From Micromonospora alfalfae (GTDB lineage Bacteria; Actinomycetota; Actinomycetes; Mycobacteriales; Micromonosporaceae): 64,000 nucleotides of DNA. How positions within the stretch are numbered: the stretch's first letter is position 1; every line of letters begins with the position of its first letter. The position numbers were made by a program, and so were the translations under genes. Location: NCBI RefSeq assembly GCF_022230925.1, contig NZ_JAKKFH010000005.1:62001-126000 (forward strand). Reading direction: 5' to 3'. This document shows positions 6,498 through 15,145 of the stretch, in pieces. Below the pieces are notes generated by a model. That model did not search any database and had not been told where the DNA came from. It worked only from the letters and a program-made list of their open reading frames with translations.

Positions 6498-9050
6498 GTG
6501 GCCGGTCCGAAGGCTCGCACGAACCGCGCCGCAGCCCTGCACCGTCGGGCGGCGGCCGTCGCGACCGCGGCTGCCGGGATCCTGGACGAGACGCGGCCGG
6601 CTCCGGCCGATCAGCGCCGCCAGTACGAGGTGGCCGATCGGTTACGGACGGCTGCGGCCCTGCTGGCACCGGGCTGGTCGGGCGCGGCAGTGGATTCGCT
6701 CACCGTGGACTCGCCGGCAGGTGATGGTCCGCCGCCGTTCGTCCGGGTCGGTACTGCGGCGCCGTTGGACGACGCTCGTTTCCCCGCGTTGGTGCCGCTG
6801 GTCGGCGTCGGTCACCTCAGCGTGGACGCTGACGCGCGGGAGCCACGGGTGGCGGGGTTGCTCCGGGCCGTACTTCTGCGGTTGTTGGGTGCGGCACCGG
6901 CGGGTGCCCTGCTGATTCGCGCGGTGGACGCCACCGGGGCGGTGCTGACGCCGTTCGGGGCACTGGCGGATGCTGGCCTGTTGCCGCCACCGGCGGTGGA
7001 CGTGGCGGGTCTGCGCGCGGTGCTAACCGAGGCGGAGCAGTGGGTGACGCCGGGGGCGAGTGGGCGACGCCGTCACGACCGGACGTTGTTGCTCGTGGTG
7101 GCCGCGCTTCCGGAGTCGACGGGCCCGAGCGATCTGGCGCGCATCGAGACGTTGGCCGAGCAGGGGCCGACCGCAGGGCTGCACCTGGTGGTGGCGGGTT
7201 GGCCGCCGGCGGGCCCGTACTCGGCCCGGGCACCGCTGCCGCACACCACTTCGCTGGCGTTGCGGAATGCGTACGCGTTGCTCGGCGATCCGCCGGGGGC
7301 GTCGTTCGCCGGGCCGGGCGCCGATCCGCCGGGCGGTTTGAACTCGCCGGTCTTCGTCGAGTCGGACCCGCCGGCCGAGCTGGTCGACGCTGTCTGTCGG
7401 CGGCTCGCCGAGCAGGTGGAGGCGGGTTCCCGGTTGGCGTTGGGTGCTCTGCTGCCGCCGACGGGCGAGCGACTGTGGGAGTCGGATTCGGCCGACGGGC
7501 TGACCACTACCGTCGGCGATGCCGGGGGCCGGTCGGTGCCGCTGGGCTTCACCGAGTTGACCCCGCACTGGCTGGTGAGTGGCCGGTCCGCAGCGGGCCG
7601 GGCGGCGTTCCTGACCACCGCGCTGCTCGGCCTGGCCGCCCGTTACGGGCCGGACGACCTGGCCTTCTACCTGGTGGATCTCGGCGACGGCGAGTCCTTC
7701 GTGGAGTTCTTGCAGACCGAGCGGGACCGATCGTGGGTTCCGCAGGTGCGCGCGGCCGCGATGGCCGCCGACCGGGAGTACGTCCGGGATCTGCTGGACG
7801 AGTTGGCGGCCGAGGTCCAGCGCCGCACGGAGGCGGGCGCTCGGGCCGGGGGGCAACGGTTTGCCGAGCTGCGTCAGCACCAGCCGCTGCCCCGGATCGT
7901 CTGTGTGGTGGACAATGTGCCGCTGCTCTTCGCCGAGCGGGACCGGCTGGCCGCCGAGGTGGCCGCCCAGTTGGACGGGCTGGCCCGGGCGGGTCGGGCG
8001 CACGGCGTGCACCTGGTCCTGGCGGGCGCGGGCGAGTTGGGGCTGAGTGCGCGCGCGGATGCTGGCCATCGGGATTCGGTGCTCGGGCAGTTTCCGGTAC
8101 GGGTGGCGCTTCCGGGTGGCAGCCCGGTGTTGGAGCCGACGAACGATTCGGCAGCCGGTCTGCCGGTGGGCAGCGCGGTGGTGAACACGGCCGGCGGGCT
8201 GGGCGGCCCGCGGGGTGCGATCCGGGGTCATGAACGGTTGATCCGTCACCCGGATCCGCTGGATCATCCGGAGGTCGTGGAGGCGCTGCGGCACGAGTTG
8301 TGGGCGGCCCGTCCGGCCGGGTCGGTGCCGCCGGTGGTCTTCGCGGGTTACGCCCGGCCGCTGCTGGGAAACGATCCGCGTCACCGGGCGGCCCTGGCGG
8401 GGCAGGCTCACGGACCGGCGGCTCTGCTGGGCCGGGCGGTGGACGTGGCCCGTTCGACTGTCGCCGTGCCGCTGGGGCCGGCGGCCGGGCGCAACCTCGC
8501 GGTGCTGGGCTCGGGTACCGCGGCGGGCGGGTTGTTGGCGACGGCGGCGCGGAGCACGTCGGCTCACCACGCGCCGGGTGGTGCCCGCTTCCTGGTGGCG
8601 GCACCGGACCCGGGCGCGCGGGCCCTGGCGGAGGCGTTGACGGCGGATCTGGCGGCTCGGCATCCTGCCGAGTTGGTGGATCTGCCGACACTGCTCGCGG
8701 ACACCGCCGACGACCTGCCGACGTACCTGGTGGTCTTCGGGTTGGACCGGCCGGGTCCGCGGGAGCTGCCGGTGGAGCGGCTGCGGTCGCTTCTGCGGGA
8801 CGGACCGCCGGCGGGGCGGCACCTGCTGGGCTGGTGGCGTGCGGTGCCGCCGTTCGCCGCGTTGTTCGAGCCGGCGGGCGAGGTCGACAAGTTGGCGGCG
8901 GTGGCCGTGCTGGACGTGCCGGTCGCGCAGCTCACAGCGGTCTTCGGTAGGACGGTCGAGTGGCAGGTGCGCCCCGACCGGGCGGTGCTCTGGGACGGGC
9001 CGGACGAGCGGGGCACCGTCCTGGTGCCGTTCGCCGACGAGGCCGGCTGA
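6498..9050 (+). CDS. FtsK/SpoIIIE/EccC-like protein with degenerate P-loops
   Basis: About 850 residues from GTG 6498, which has an AGAGGGGG ribosome site 8 bases upstream; in-frame TTG 6456 and GTG 6489 are less likely. An N-terminal helical segment precedes the FtsK-like domain, where the P-loop position reads GRSAAGRA: Arg replaces the essential Lys and Ala the Ser/Thr. The following strands are FtsK-like (AFYLVDLGDGESF, IVCVVDNVPLLF). A second ATPase-like unit has GSGTAAGG at the P-loop and LVVFGLDRPG at the Walker B position, again without Lys or acidic catalytic residues. The overall shape resembles tandem EccC ATPase domains, but hydrolysis looks lost. It probably acts as a scaffold or substrate binder with the membrane protein that follows. 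Confidence 0.72.
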   Translation: MAGPKARTNRAAALHRRAAAVATAAAGILDETRPAPADQRRQYEVADRLRTAAALLAPGWSGAAVDSLTVDSPAGDGPPPFVRVGTAAPLDDARFPALVPLVGVGHLSVDADAREPRVAGLLRAVLLRLLGAAPAGALLIRAVDATGAVLTPFGALADAGLLPPPAVDVAGLRAVLTEAEQWVTPGASGRRRHDRTLLLVVAALPESTGPSDLARIETLAEQGPTAGLHLVVAGWPPAGPYSARAPLPHTTSLALRNAYALLGDPPGASFAGPGADPPGGLNSPVFVESDPPAELVDAVCRRLAEQVEAGSRLALGALLPPTGERLWESDSADGLTTTVGDAGGRSVPLGFTELTPHWLVSGRSAAGRAAFLTTALLGLAARYGPDDLAFYLVDLGDGESFVEFLQTERDRSWVPQVRAAAMAADREYVRDLLDELAAEVQRRTEAGARAGGQRFAELRQHQPLPRIVCVVDNVPLLFAERDRLAAEVAAQLDGLARAGRAHGVHLVLAGAGELGLSARADAGHRDSVLGQFPVRVALPGGSPVLEPTNDSAAGLPVGSAVVNTAGGLGGPRGAIRGHERLIRHPDPLDHPEVVEALRHELWAARPAGSVPPVVFAGYARPLLGNDPRHRAALAGQAHGPAALLGRAVDVARSTVAVPLGPAAGRNLAVLGSGTAAGGLLATAARSTSAHHAPGGARFLVAAPDPGARALAEALTADLAARHPAELVDLPTLLADTADDLPTYLVVFGLDRPGPRELPVERLRSLLRDGPPAGRHLLGWWRAVPPFAALFEPAGEVDKLAAVAVLDVPVAQLTAVFGRTVEWQVRPDRAVLWDGPDERGTVLVPFADEAG

Positions 9051-9078
9051 TCGGGTGGCGCGCGTGGAGGGTGTCGAG

Positions 9079-9798
9079 GTGGATCCGATCGCGACGGTGA
9101 CCGGGCCGGGGCGGCAGCGGGCAGCTGCGGCGACCGGGGATTCCACGCCGCGGGTGGTCGAGCCCAGCACGGCCTGGACGGAGTATCTTGCGGCCGCCCG
9201 CCAACTGGACGGGGTACGCCGGGGCGCGGCTGCCGCAGCCGGTGAGCAGGCCCGGTCGGCGGAGGCCGCCCGGGAGGAGTTGACGGTGGTCCGTACCGGG
9301 CTGGCGAGTCAGCAGGAACGACTGCGCGAGTTGGGCGTACCGGCGATCTCCCTGGTGCCGTCGCCGCCGGAGCTGACCGAGGCGTCCCGGTCGATGGCGG
9401 GTGGACCGGCGGCCGTGTTGGCGGCGCTGCGGACCGCGCGGGGTTGGGCTGAGGCGGCGGACGCGGCGCTGGCCGCGCGCCGCCGATTCCGGCCGGGGTC
9501 CTGGCCCGCGCGGGCGCGCAACCTCCTCGTGTACGGGCCGTTCGCGCTGCTGGTGCCGCTGATTCAGGTCGTGGTTCTGGCGGCGACGGGGGTCGGACCG
9601 GCCACCGTGGCGGCGTTGATCTGTGGGCTGCCGATGCCGGCGGTCGCGTTCGTCGCCGGTTGGATCGGCGTTGGCCGGTTGTTCCGGGTCAGCCCCGCCG
9701 AGCGGCTGGACCGTACTGTGCGTTTCGGCGCGTTGGTGTGCCTGGTGCCGGCGGTGCTGGCCACGGCGGGCCTGCTGTTGGCGCTGCTCGCTGGCTGA
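9079..9798 (+). CDS. Coiled-coil plus membrane-helix partner protein
   Basis: A 239-residue protein from GTG 9079, preceded by GGAGG at 9066-9070; other in-frame GTGs at 9055 and 9064 are possible. The first 150 residues are Ala/Glu/Arg-rich and likely form an alpha-helical coiled coil. A block of four hydrophobic helices follows (starting at ARNLLVYGPFALLVPL), with GWIGVGRLFRVSPAERLDR between helix pairs. It is tightly downstream of the FtsK/EccC-like gene and on the same strand, so the two probably form a membrane complex. No named family recognised. The convergent folE gene follows a strong terminator-like hairpin. Confidence 0.62.
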   Translation: MDPIATVTGPGRQRAAAATGDSTPRVVEPSTAWTEYLAAARQLDGVRRGAAAAAGEQARSAEAAREELTVVRTGLASQQERLRELGVPAISLVPSPPELTEASRSMAGGPAAVLAALRTARGWAEAADAALAARRRFRPGSWPARARNLLVYGPFALLVPLIQVVVLAATGVGPATVAALICGLPMPAVAFVAGWIGVGRLFRVSPAERLDRTVRFGALVCLVPAVLATAGLLLALLAG

Positions 9799-9855
9799 CA
9801 GGCCGGGCCGGAAAGCCGCCCGGCCGGAACAACGTGGGGTGGGTGGGGAAACGCA

Positions 9856-9891
9856 ACGGCCGGCCGTCCCGGATGGGTGTCGGCCGGCCGT
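9856..9891. terminator. Bidirectional hairpin terminator
   Basis: An 11-bp perfect stem (ACGGCCGGCCG and its complement) around a 14-base loop, lying between two convergent genes. There is no U tract, as is common for actinomycete terminators. Confidence 0.65.
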
Positions 9892-9905
9892 GGTGTGTCG
9901 GGGTG

Positions 9906-10523
9906 TCAGCGGGGGATGATCAGCGCCATCGCCTCGGCCCGCGACTTGGAGTCGGACTGCAGGATGCCGCGTACGGCCGACGTGATGGTCTTGGCACCGG
10001 ATTTCTGGATGCCGCGCATCGCCATGCACATGTGTTCGCATTCGAGCACGACGACGACGCCGCGTGGTGCGAGTTTGCTCATCAGCAGGTCGGCGACCTG
10101 TGACGTGAGCCGTTCCTGCACCTGCGGACGACGGGCGAAGACCTCGACGAGTCGGGCCAACTTGGACAGGCCGGTGATCCGCCCATCGGGGCCGGGGATG
10201 TAGCCAATGTGCGCGCTGCCCCTGAAGGGCAGCAGGTGGTGCTCACAGAGGCTCATCACGTCGATGTCCCGGACGATGACCAGCTCTTCGTGGTTGGCCT
10301 CGAAGGTGGTGCTGAGCACCTGGGCCGGGTCGACCCGCAGGCCGGCGAAGAGTTCGGCGTACGCACGGGCGACCCGGGCCGGGGTCTGCTGGAGTCCGTC
10401 GCGGTCCGGGTCCTCGCCGACCGCGATCAGGATCTCCCGGACGGCCTTCTCGATCCGGCCGAGGTCGACAGCGTCCTCGACGGGGCGTCCGGTCAGTTTG
10501 CCGCTGATCAGCCGCGCGGCCAC
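9906..10523 (-). CDS. folE: GTP cyclohydrolase I
   Basis: A 205-residue enzyme converting GTP to dihydroneopterin triphosphate, the first step of folate synthesis. Zn ligands are visible in [10 protein letters not shown] (Cys and His) and in [12 protein letters not shown]. The GTP-binding signature [23 protein letters not shown] is intact. Length is normal. The GTG at 10523 is the first usable start, yet the frame stays open upstream for more than a dozen codons (ELDY just before it looks family-like). The protein may therefore begin slightly earlier at a non-standard codon overlapping ftsH. It lies 34 bases behind ftsH, as in the Streptomyces ftsH-folE arrangement. Confidence 0.95.
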   Translation of the reverse strand: MAARLISGKLTGRPVEDAVDLGRIEKAVREILIAVGEDPDRDGLQQTPARVARAYAELFAGLRVDPAQVLSTTFEANHEELVIVRDIDVMSLCEHHLLPFRGSAHIGYIPGPDGRITGLSKLARLVEVFARRPQVQERLTSQVADLLMSKLAPRGVVVVLECEHMCMAMRGIQKSGAKTITSAVRGILQSDSKSRAEAMALIIPR

Positions 10524-10557
10524 GTAGTCCAGCTCGTCGTCGCCGTCGGGTCCTTGC

Positions 10558-12576
10558 TCAGTGCGTGCCGTCCGAGTTGTTGGACGGCGCCACGCCGCCG
10601 ACCGACGCCTGCGCGCCGTCGGCCTGGGCCTGCGCCTTGAGCTTGTCCTTCTCCGCAGGGGTGAGCACGGGCGGCTCGGTGGAGGGCTGACGCTTGCCGA
10701 AGCCGTTGTACGGCGCCAGCGGCGGGCGCTTGACCACTCGGGAGCAGATCCGCGCCATGTCGGCAGTGGAGAGGGTTTCCTTCTCCATCAGCTCCAGCAC
10801 GATGTTGTCGAGGACGTCCCGGTATTCCACCAGGATCTCCCAGGCCTCGTCGTGCGCCAGCTCGACCAGTGCCCGCATCTCGCCGTCGATCTCGGCGGCC
10901 ACCGAGTCCGAGTAGTCCCGCTCGTGGCCCATGTTGCGGCCGAGGAACGGCTCGTCCCCGCTGGTGCCGTACTTGATCGCGCCGAGCTTGGAGCTCATGC
11001 CGTACTGGGTGATCATCGCGCGGGCCAGTTGGGTGGCCTTCTCGATGTCGTTGCCGGCACCGGTGGTCGGCTCGTGGAAGACCAGTTCCTCAGCGGCGCG
11101 ACCGCCCAGCGCGTACGCCAGGGTGTCGATCATTTCGGCGCGGGTCTGGGTGTACTTGTCTTCGGTGGGGAGCACCAGGGTGTGGCCCAGCGAGCGACCA
11201 CGGGACAGGATCGTCACCTTGTGCACCGGCGCGGCGTGCGGCAGCGCCCAGGCGACCAGAGCGTGACCACCCTCGTGGTACGCGGTGATCTTCTTTTCGT
11301 TGTCGCTCATCACCCGGGTGCGTCGCTGCGGACCGGCGACCACCCGGTCGATCGACTCTTCCAGCGAGTCGTTGGAGATCGCCCGCTGCTCCTTGCGAGC
11401 GGTGAGCAGGGCCGACTCGTTGATCACGTTGGCCAGGTCGGCGCCGCTGAAGCCCGGCGTACGACGAGCAACCGCGTCGAGGTCGACGTCCGGCGTGAAC
11501 GGCTTGCCCTTGGCGTGCACCCGCAGGATGGCCTTGCGACCCTCCATGTCGGGGGCGTCCACCGGGATCTGCCGGTCGAACCGGCCCGGACGCAGCAGCG
11601 CCGGGTCGAGGATGTCCGGCCGGTTGGTGGCCGCGATCAGGATGACCCCGCCCTTGGTGTCGAAGCCGTCCATCTCGACGAGCAGCTGGTTGAGCGTCTG
11701 CTCCCGCTCGTCGTGGCCGCCGCCCATGCCGGCGCCACGGTGCCGGCCGACGGCGTCGATCTCGTCGACGAAGACGATCGCCGGGGCGTTCGTCTTGGCC
11801 TGCTCGAACAGGTCACGGACCCGGCTGGCGCCGACGCCGACGAACATCTCCACGAAGTCGGAGCCGGAGATGGAGTAGAAGGGCACCCCGGCCTCGCCGG
11901 CGACCGCGCGGGCCAGCAGCGTCTTGCCGGTGCCGGGCGGGCCGAACAGCAGCACGCCCTTCGGGATCTTGGCGCCCAGGGCCTGGTACTTGGCCGGGTT
12001 CTGCAGGAAGTCCTTGATCTCGTACAGCTCTTCGACAGCCTCCTCGGCACCCGCGACGTCCGCGAAGGTCGTCTTCGGAGTGTCCTTGGTGATCATCTTG
12101 GCCTTGGACTTGCCGAAGTTGAGCACCCGGGAGCCGCCGCCCTGCATCTGCGACATGAAGAACAGCAGCAGGAGCACGAGCAGCGCGATCGGCAGCAGGT
12201 TGACCAGCAGGCTCACCCAGATGCTGTCCGAGGAGACCTTGGCGTCGGCCGGGCCGGTGACCCGGTTGTTCGCCTTGGCGTCCAGCACCTCGTTCCAGAT
12301 CTGGTCGCCAGCCTGGTACGGGAACTGGGCCTCGATCTTGTTGGTCTCGGTCTTGCCGAACTTGGTCTTCTGGGCCAGGTCCAGCTGGAGCGTCTGCTCC
12401 TTGTCCTGGAAGACCACCTTGTTGATCTTGGCGGTGTGCAGTTGATCGAGCGCAACGGAAGTGTCCACGCGGTGGTAGCTGGGACCACTGGTGAACAGCT
12501 GACTGAGCACAACGGCGCCGAGGATGACCAGGATGATCCAGACCACCGGTCGGCGGAAGAAACGCGTACGTTCCAT
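10558..12576 (-). CDS. ftsH: ATP-dependent zinc metalloprotease FtsH
   Basis: A 672-residue membrane protease that degrades unfolded and regulatory membrane or cytosolic proteins as a hexamer. Two membrane helices ([12 protein letters not shown] near residue 10-22 and [14 protein letters not shown] near 125) flank an extracytoplasmic domain. The AAA+ module has Walker A GPPGTGKT, Walker [12 protein letters not shown] and the SRH arginines in LLRPGRFDR. The Zn site is HEGGH. ATG 12576 gives the usual N-terminus; the open frame upstream of it is not coding-like. It lies downstream of hpt and upstream of folE on the same strand, the order known from Streptomyces. Confidence 0.97.
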   Translation of the reverse strand: MERTRFFRRPVVWIILVILGAVVLSQLFTSGPSYHRVDTSVALDQLHTAKINKVVFQDKEQTLQLDLAQKTKFGKTETNKIEAQFPYQAGDQIWNEVLDAKANNRVTGPADAKVSSDSIWVSLLVNLLPIALLVLLLLFFMSQMQGGGSRVLNFGKSKAKMITKDTPKTTFADVAGAEEAVEELYEIKDFLQNPAKYQALGAKIPKGVLLFGPPGTGKTLLARAVAGEAGVPFYSISGSDFVEMFVGVGASRVRDLFEQAKTNAPAIVFVDEIDAVGRHRGAGMGGGHDEREQTLNQLLVEMDGFDTKGGVILIAATNRPDILDPALLRPGRFDRQIPVDAPDMEGRKAILRVHAKGKPFTPDVDLDAVARRTPGFSGADLANVINESALLTARKEQRAISNDSLEESIDRVVAGPQRRTRVMSDNEKKITAYHEGGHALVAWALPHAAPVHKVTILSRGRSLGHTLVLPTEDKYTQTRAEMIDTLAYALGGRAAEELVFHEPTTGAGNDIEKATQLARAMITQYGMSSKLGAIKYGTSGDEPFLGRNMGHERDYSDSVAAEIDGEMRALVELAHDEAWEILVEYRDVLDNIVLELMEKETLSTADMARICSRVVKRPPLAPYNGFGKRQPSTEPPVLTPAEKDKLKAQAQADGAQASVGGVAPSNNSDGTH

Positions 12577-12725
12577 ACTGTTGTCGAGCGCCGGAGCGCC
12601 CGCATCCTCCTGATCGACGTCCTGACCGTCTGATGGTGTCGCCGCGTTGAGCGGCGGCCGGAGCCGCCGTGCGGGCCGGCCTCGACCCCGAGGCGCGAAA
12701 ACTACCGCGCCGCGGTCATTCGACG

Positions 12726-12738
12726 GTACACCGTGTAC
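12726..12738. promoter_or_regulatory. Perfect palindrome upstream of ftsH, candidate operator
   Basis: GTACAC-C-GTGTAC is a 6-bp perfect inverted repeat about 150 bp upstream of the ftsH start, overlapping the edge of a dispersed repeat. Regulator unknown; it may simply be part of the repeat. Confidence 0.3.
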
Positions 12739-12771
12739 GCGAGGAGTGAGCTTGCGAGCCCCGCAGTCGTG
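12733..12771. repeat. Dispersed repeat, copy 1
   Basis: Contains the core GCGAGGAGTGAG, then GCGAGCCCCGCAGTCG, shared with the copies at 40104 and 41768. It is intergenic and lies upstream of ftsH. A diverged second copy follows 16 bases later. Confidence 0.65.
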
Positions 12772-12787
12772 CACCATCAAAAGACCA

Positions 12788-12827
12788 TGTACGCCAACAG
12801 CGAACCTGCGAGCCTCCGCACTCTGCG
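12788..12827. repeat. Dispersed repeat, diverged copy 2
   Basis: Aligns with the copy at 12733 (TGTACGC..., CTGCGAGCC, CCGCA) with several mismatches and one inserted base, in the same orientation. It looks like a decayed tandem duplicate. Confidence 0.45.
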
Positions 12828-13106
12828 CGCCTTCGACATCGACGACACGCCCCGTGGGCAGGCCCACCAGCCCCGCAGCCAACGTACGGCGAGTCCGGGT
12901 GGAAGCCGGCGTGGCGGGGAGTCCGGCTCGGCCACCCGAGCGCCCGGTCACGCGATCGAGAGGGTCGAGCGCGGAGGAACCTCCGGGCCACCGTGCTACA
13001 CGGTAACCGCATCAGCTGAGAGCGCGCTGAACGTCGGCTTGATGGATGCCGATACAAGTACAGCTCATGTCGACCGGCGGGCCGTCGCGACGGGTCGGGC
13101 CCGGCG

Positions 13107-13682
13107 TCAGGAGCGGGCGTAGACCTCGGGCTTGAGCACCCCGACGTACGGCAGTTCCCGGTAGCGCTCGGCGAAGTCGAGGCCGTACCCGACCACGAAC
13201 TCGGTGGGGATGTCGAAGCCTACGTACTTCACCGGAACCGGCACCTTCACCGCGTCCGGCTTGCGGAACAGGGCGACCACCTCGACGCTCGCCGCCGAGC
13301 GCGACTCGAGGTAGCGCAGCAGCCAGGAGAGCGTGAGCCCGGAGTCGACGATGTCCTCGACGACGACCACGTGCCGACCGGCGATGTCCCGGTCCAGATC
13401 CTTGAGGATGCGGACCACCCCGGAGGAGGTGGTGCCCTGGCCGTAGGACGAGATGGCCATGAAGTCGAGCTCCGCCGGCGGGCCGTTGCGGCCCAGCGCC
13501 CGGGCGAAGTCCGCCATGAACATCACCGCGCCCTTGAGTACGCACACCAGCAGCAGCCCGTCGCCCACGTGGGCGTAGTCGGCGGAGACCTGCTTGGCCA
13601 GCTCCGCCGTCTTCTCGCGGATCTGCGCCTCGGAGATGATCACGTGGTCGATGTCGGCGTCGTACCAGGAGCCGTCAGCCAT
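13107..13682 (-). CDS. hpt: Hypoxanthine phosphoribosyltransferase
   Basis: A 191-residue purine salvage enzyme that joins hypoxanthine or guanine to PRPP. The PRPP-binding motif VVVVEDIVDSGLTL is intact. The catalytic loop region (MAISSYGQGTTSSG) and the C-terminal FVVGYGLDFAERYRELPYVG are typical of bacterial HPRT. ATG 13682 gives MADGSWYDADI and a normal length; the longer open frame upstream is discarded. It lies upstream of ftsH, from which it is separated by the repeat-bearing region. In related genomes tilS directly precedes it, but here a small gene and an opposite-strand AraC regulator intervene. Confidence 0.96.
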   Translation of the reverse strand: MADGSWYDADIDHVIISEAQIREKTAELAKQVSADYAHVGDGLLLVCVLKGAVMFMADFARALGRNGPPAELDFMAISSYGQGTTSSGVVRILKDLDRDIAGRHVVVVEDIVDSGLTLSWLLRYLESRSAASVEVVALFRKPDAVKVPVPVKYVGFDIPTEFVVGYGLDFAERYRELPYVGVLKPEVYARS

Positions 13683-13782
13683 GACTCCTAGCCTGCCGTA
13701 CGTCGGATGGCCTCCGTCGGCGGGGCCGCACCTTTTGGCGCGGTCCCGCCGAGGATTTTCTGCGCAAACGACGCTAATCACA

Positions 13783-13920
13783 TCAGTTGGTGCGTGACCG
13801 CCAGCGGCGGCCATCGTCGCTCGGCTTCCAGTCGGCCGAATCGTGGCTGTCGACTGTGAGGCCGGCCGCCGAGGCGGCAGCGAGGAGGACGAGGAACAGG
13901 AGGATGAACAGGAACTCCAT
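13783..13920 (-). CDS. Small membrane protein, 45 residues
   Basis: ATG 13920 encodes MEFLFILLFLVLLAAASAAG, a single hydrophobic helix, followed by a polar tail (DSHDSADWKPSDDGRRWRSR) that would lie in the cytoplasm or outside. The sharp helix/tail partition and the Trp/Asp/Arg tail look like a selected small protein rather than chance. No function known. An extended form from 14028 would overlap the divergent regulator's upstream region and is less likely. It lies between hpt and the AraC gene. Confidence 0.5.
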   Translation of the reverse strand: MEFLFILLFLVLLAAASAAGLTVDSHDSADWKPSDDGRRWRSRTN

Positions 13921-14070
13921 GGCGGCGCTCGCTTTCGCATGATTGCTATCGGTTTCGCCGCCGGTGCGCACCGGACTGAGACCAGTCTGCGACCTCACGA
14001 AGCGACCGGACAGTGGCAGGAATGCCATTGGTCATCGATTTACTGCCACCTGCCGGGTTACCCTCGTCAC

Positions 14071-15033
14071 ATGCTGCGGTCCGTTGCCGTCCTCGCCCTC
14101 GACCAGGTCGCTCCCTTCGAGCTCGGCGTGCTCGCCGAGGTGTTCGGCACCGACCGGACAGCGGACGGTTTCCCCGCCTACCGCTTCCAGGTGTGCAGCC
14201 CGGACGGCGCTCCCGTGCGTACCTCGTCCGGCTTCCACCTCACCCCGCACGCCGACCTCGGCCCGGTCGACGAGGCCGACCTGGTGGCCATCCCCGCGCA
14301 CAGCCAGGGCACCACGGTCCCCGGCCCGGTGCTCGACGCGCTCCGCCGGGCCGACGCCCGCGGAGCGCACCTGTTCAGCGTCTGCTCCGGCGCCTTCCTG
14401 CTCGGCGAGGCCGGGCTGCTCGACGACCGCGAGTGCACCACCCACTGGCGGTACGTGGACGAGCTGCAACGCCGGCACCCGCGCGCCCGGGTGCTGTGCA
14501 ACTCGCTCTACGTCCAGGACGGTCGGTTGCTCACCAGCGCCGGCACGGCGGCCGGCATCGACGCGTGCCTGCACCTGATCCGCCAGGAGCACGGCTCGGC
14601 CACCGCGACCCGGCTGGCCCGGCGGATGGTGGTCCCGCCGCATCGCGACGGCGGTCAGTCCCAGTACATCGAGGCGCCCATCCCGAAGGCGCCCGAGGCA
14701 CCCACCCTCGAACCGGTGCTGGAGTGGCTGATGGGTCACCTGGACCGGACGATCACAGTGGAGGAGTTGGCCGCCCGCGCCGGGATGGCGCCTCGCACGT
14801 TCGCCCGCCGGTTCCGCGCCGAGACCGGCACCACCCCGCACGACTGGCTCACCAACCAGCGGGTGCTGCTCGCCCGGCGGTTGCTGGAGGAAACCCCGTT
14901 GAGCGTGGAGGCGGTCGCCGACCAGTCCGGCTTCGGCGATGCGGCAGCGTTGCGTCACCACTTCAGTCGCCGGGTTGGTGCCACCCCGCACAGCTACCGG
15001 ACCACCTTCCGGGACCGGGCGCACAGCGGCTGA
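14071..15033 (+). CDS. AraC-family regulator with DJ-1/PfpI (GATase1-like) sensor domain
   Basis: A 320-residue FtrA-type regulator. The N-terminal domain (about 1-185) has the DJ-1/PfpI fold, with the nucleophile-elbow-like HLFSVCSGAFLLGEAGLL. The C-terminal domain (about 215-315) has two HTH motifs: TVEELAARAGMAPRTFARRF and PLSVEAVADQSGFGDAAALRHHF. ATG 14071 was chosen because it starts the fold directly (MLRSVAVLALDQVAPFE). It lies on the opposite strand inside a conserved block (hpt and tilS on either side), which suggests insertion. Its target and ligand are unknown; no neighbouring catabolic gene points to one. Confidence 0.9.
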   Translation: MLRSVAVLALDQVAPFELGVLAEVFGTDRTADGFPAYRFQVCSPDGAPVRTSSGFHLTPHADLGPVDEADLVAIPAHSQGTTVPGPVLDALRRADARGAHLFSVCSGAFLLGEAGLLDDRECTTHWRYVDELQRRHPRARVLCNSLYVQDGRLLTSAGTAAGIDACLHLIRQEHGSATATRLARRMVVPPHRDGGQSQYIEAPIPKAPEAPTLEPVLEWLMGHLDRTITVEELAARAGMAPRTFARRFRAETGTTPHDWLTNQRVLLARRLLEETPLSVEAVADQSGFGDAAALRHHFSRRVGATPHSYRTTFRDRAHSG

Positions 15034-15062
15034 GACCGGCCGGCCGAGCAGCACGGACACGG

Positions 15063-15133
15063 CCTTTGCTCTGCTTCACTCCAGGAAACACCCGACGGCC
15101 CGCGGTGTTGCGCGGGTTGAAGCAGAGCAAAGG
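15063..15133. repeat. Nested palindrome A (71 bp), intergenic
   Basis: A perfect 16-bp inverted repeat (CCTTTGCTCTGCTTCA, 15063-15078; complement 15118-15133) encloses a 39-base interior with a smaller CCGCG/CGCGG hairpin. It lies between the converging AraC gene and tilS, so it could also serve as a bidirectional terminator. The architecture matches three other elements in the window, although the sequences differ. Confidence 0.75.
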
Positions 15134-15145
15134 AGGCCGGGCAGG

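Larger units (their letters stand above)
12577..13106. other. ftsH upstream region, 530 bp, no convincing gene
   Basis: This is the 5' region of ftsH and contains no gene I can support; frames open here are short and unlike any family. It holds a perfect 13-bp palindrome (GTACACCGTGTAC, 12726-12738) and two adjacent copies of a dispersed repeat (listed separately). Together they place at least three repeat or palindromic modules within 100 bp, about 150-250 bp upstream of ftsH. No clear promoter hexamers were assigned. Confidence 0.5.

Noticed and set aside
7023..9170. A 715-residue reverse frame over the FtsK/EccC-like gene
   Set aside because: Composition is Arg/Gln/Pro/His-rich without domains, while the forward frame has ordered FtsK-like strands and a ribosome site.
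10561..12633. A 690-residue open frame antisense to ftsH
   Set aside because: ftsH has Walker A, Walker B and HEGGH on the other strand; the antisense frame shows only GC-driven openness.
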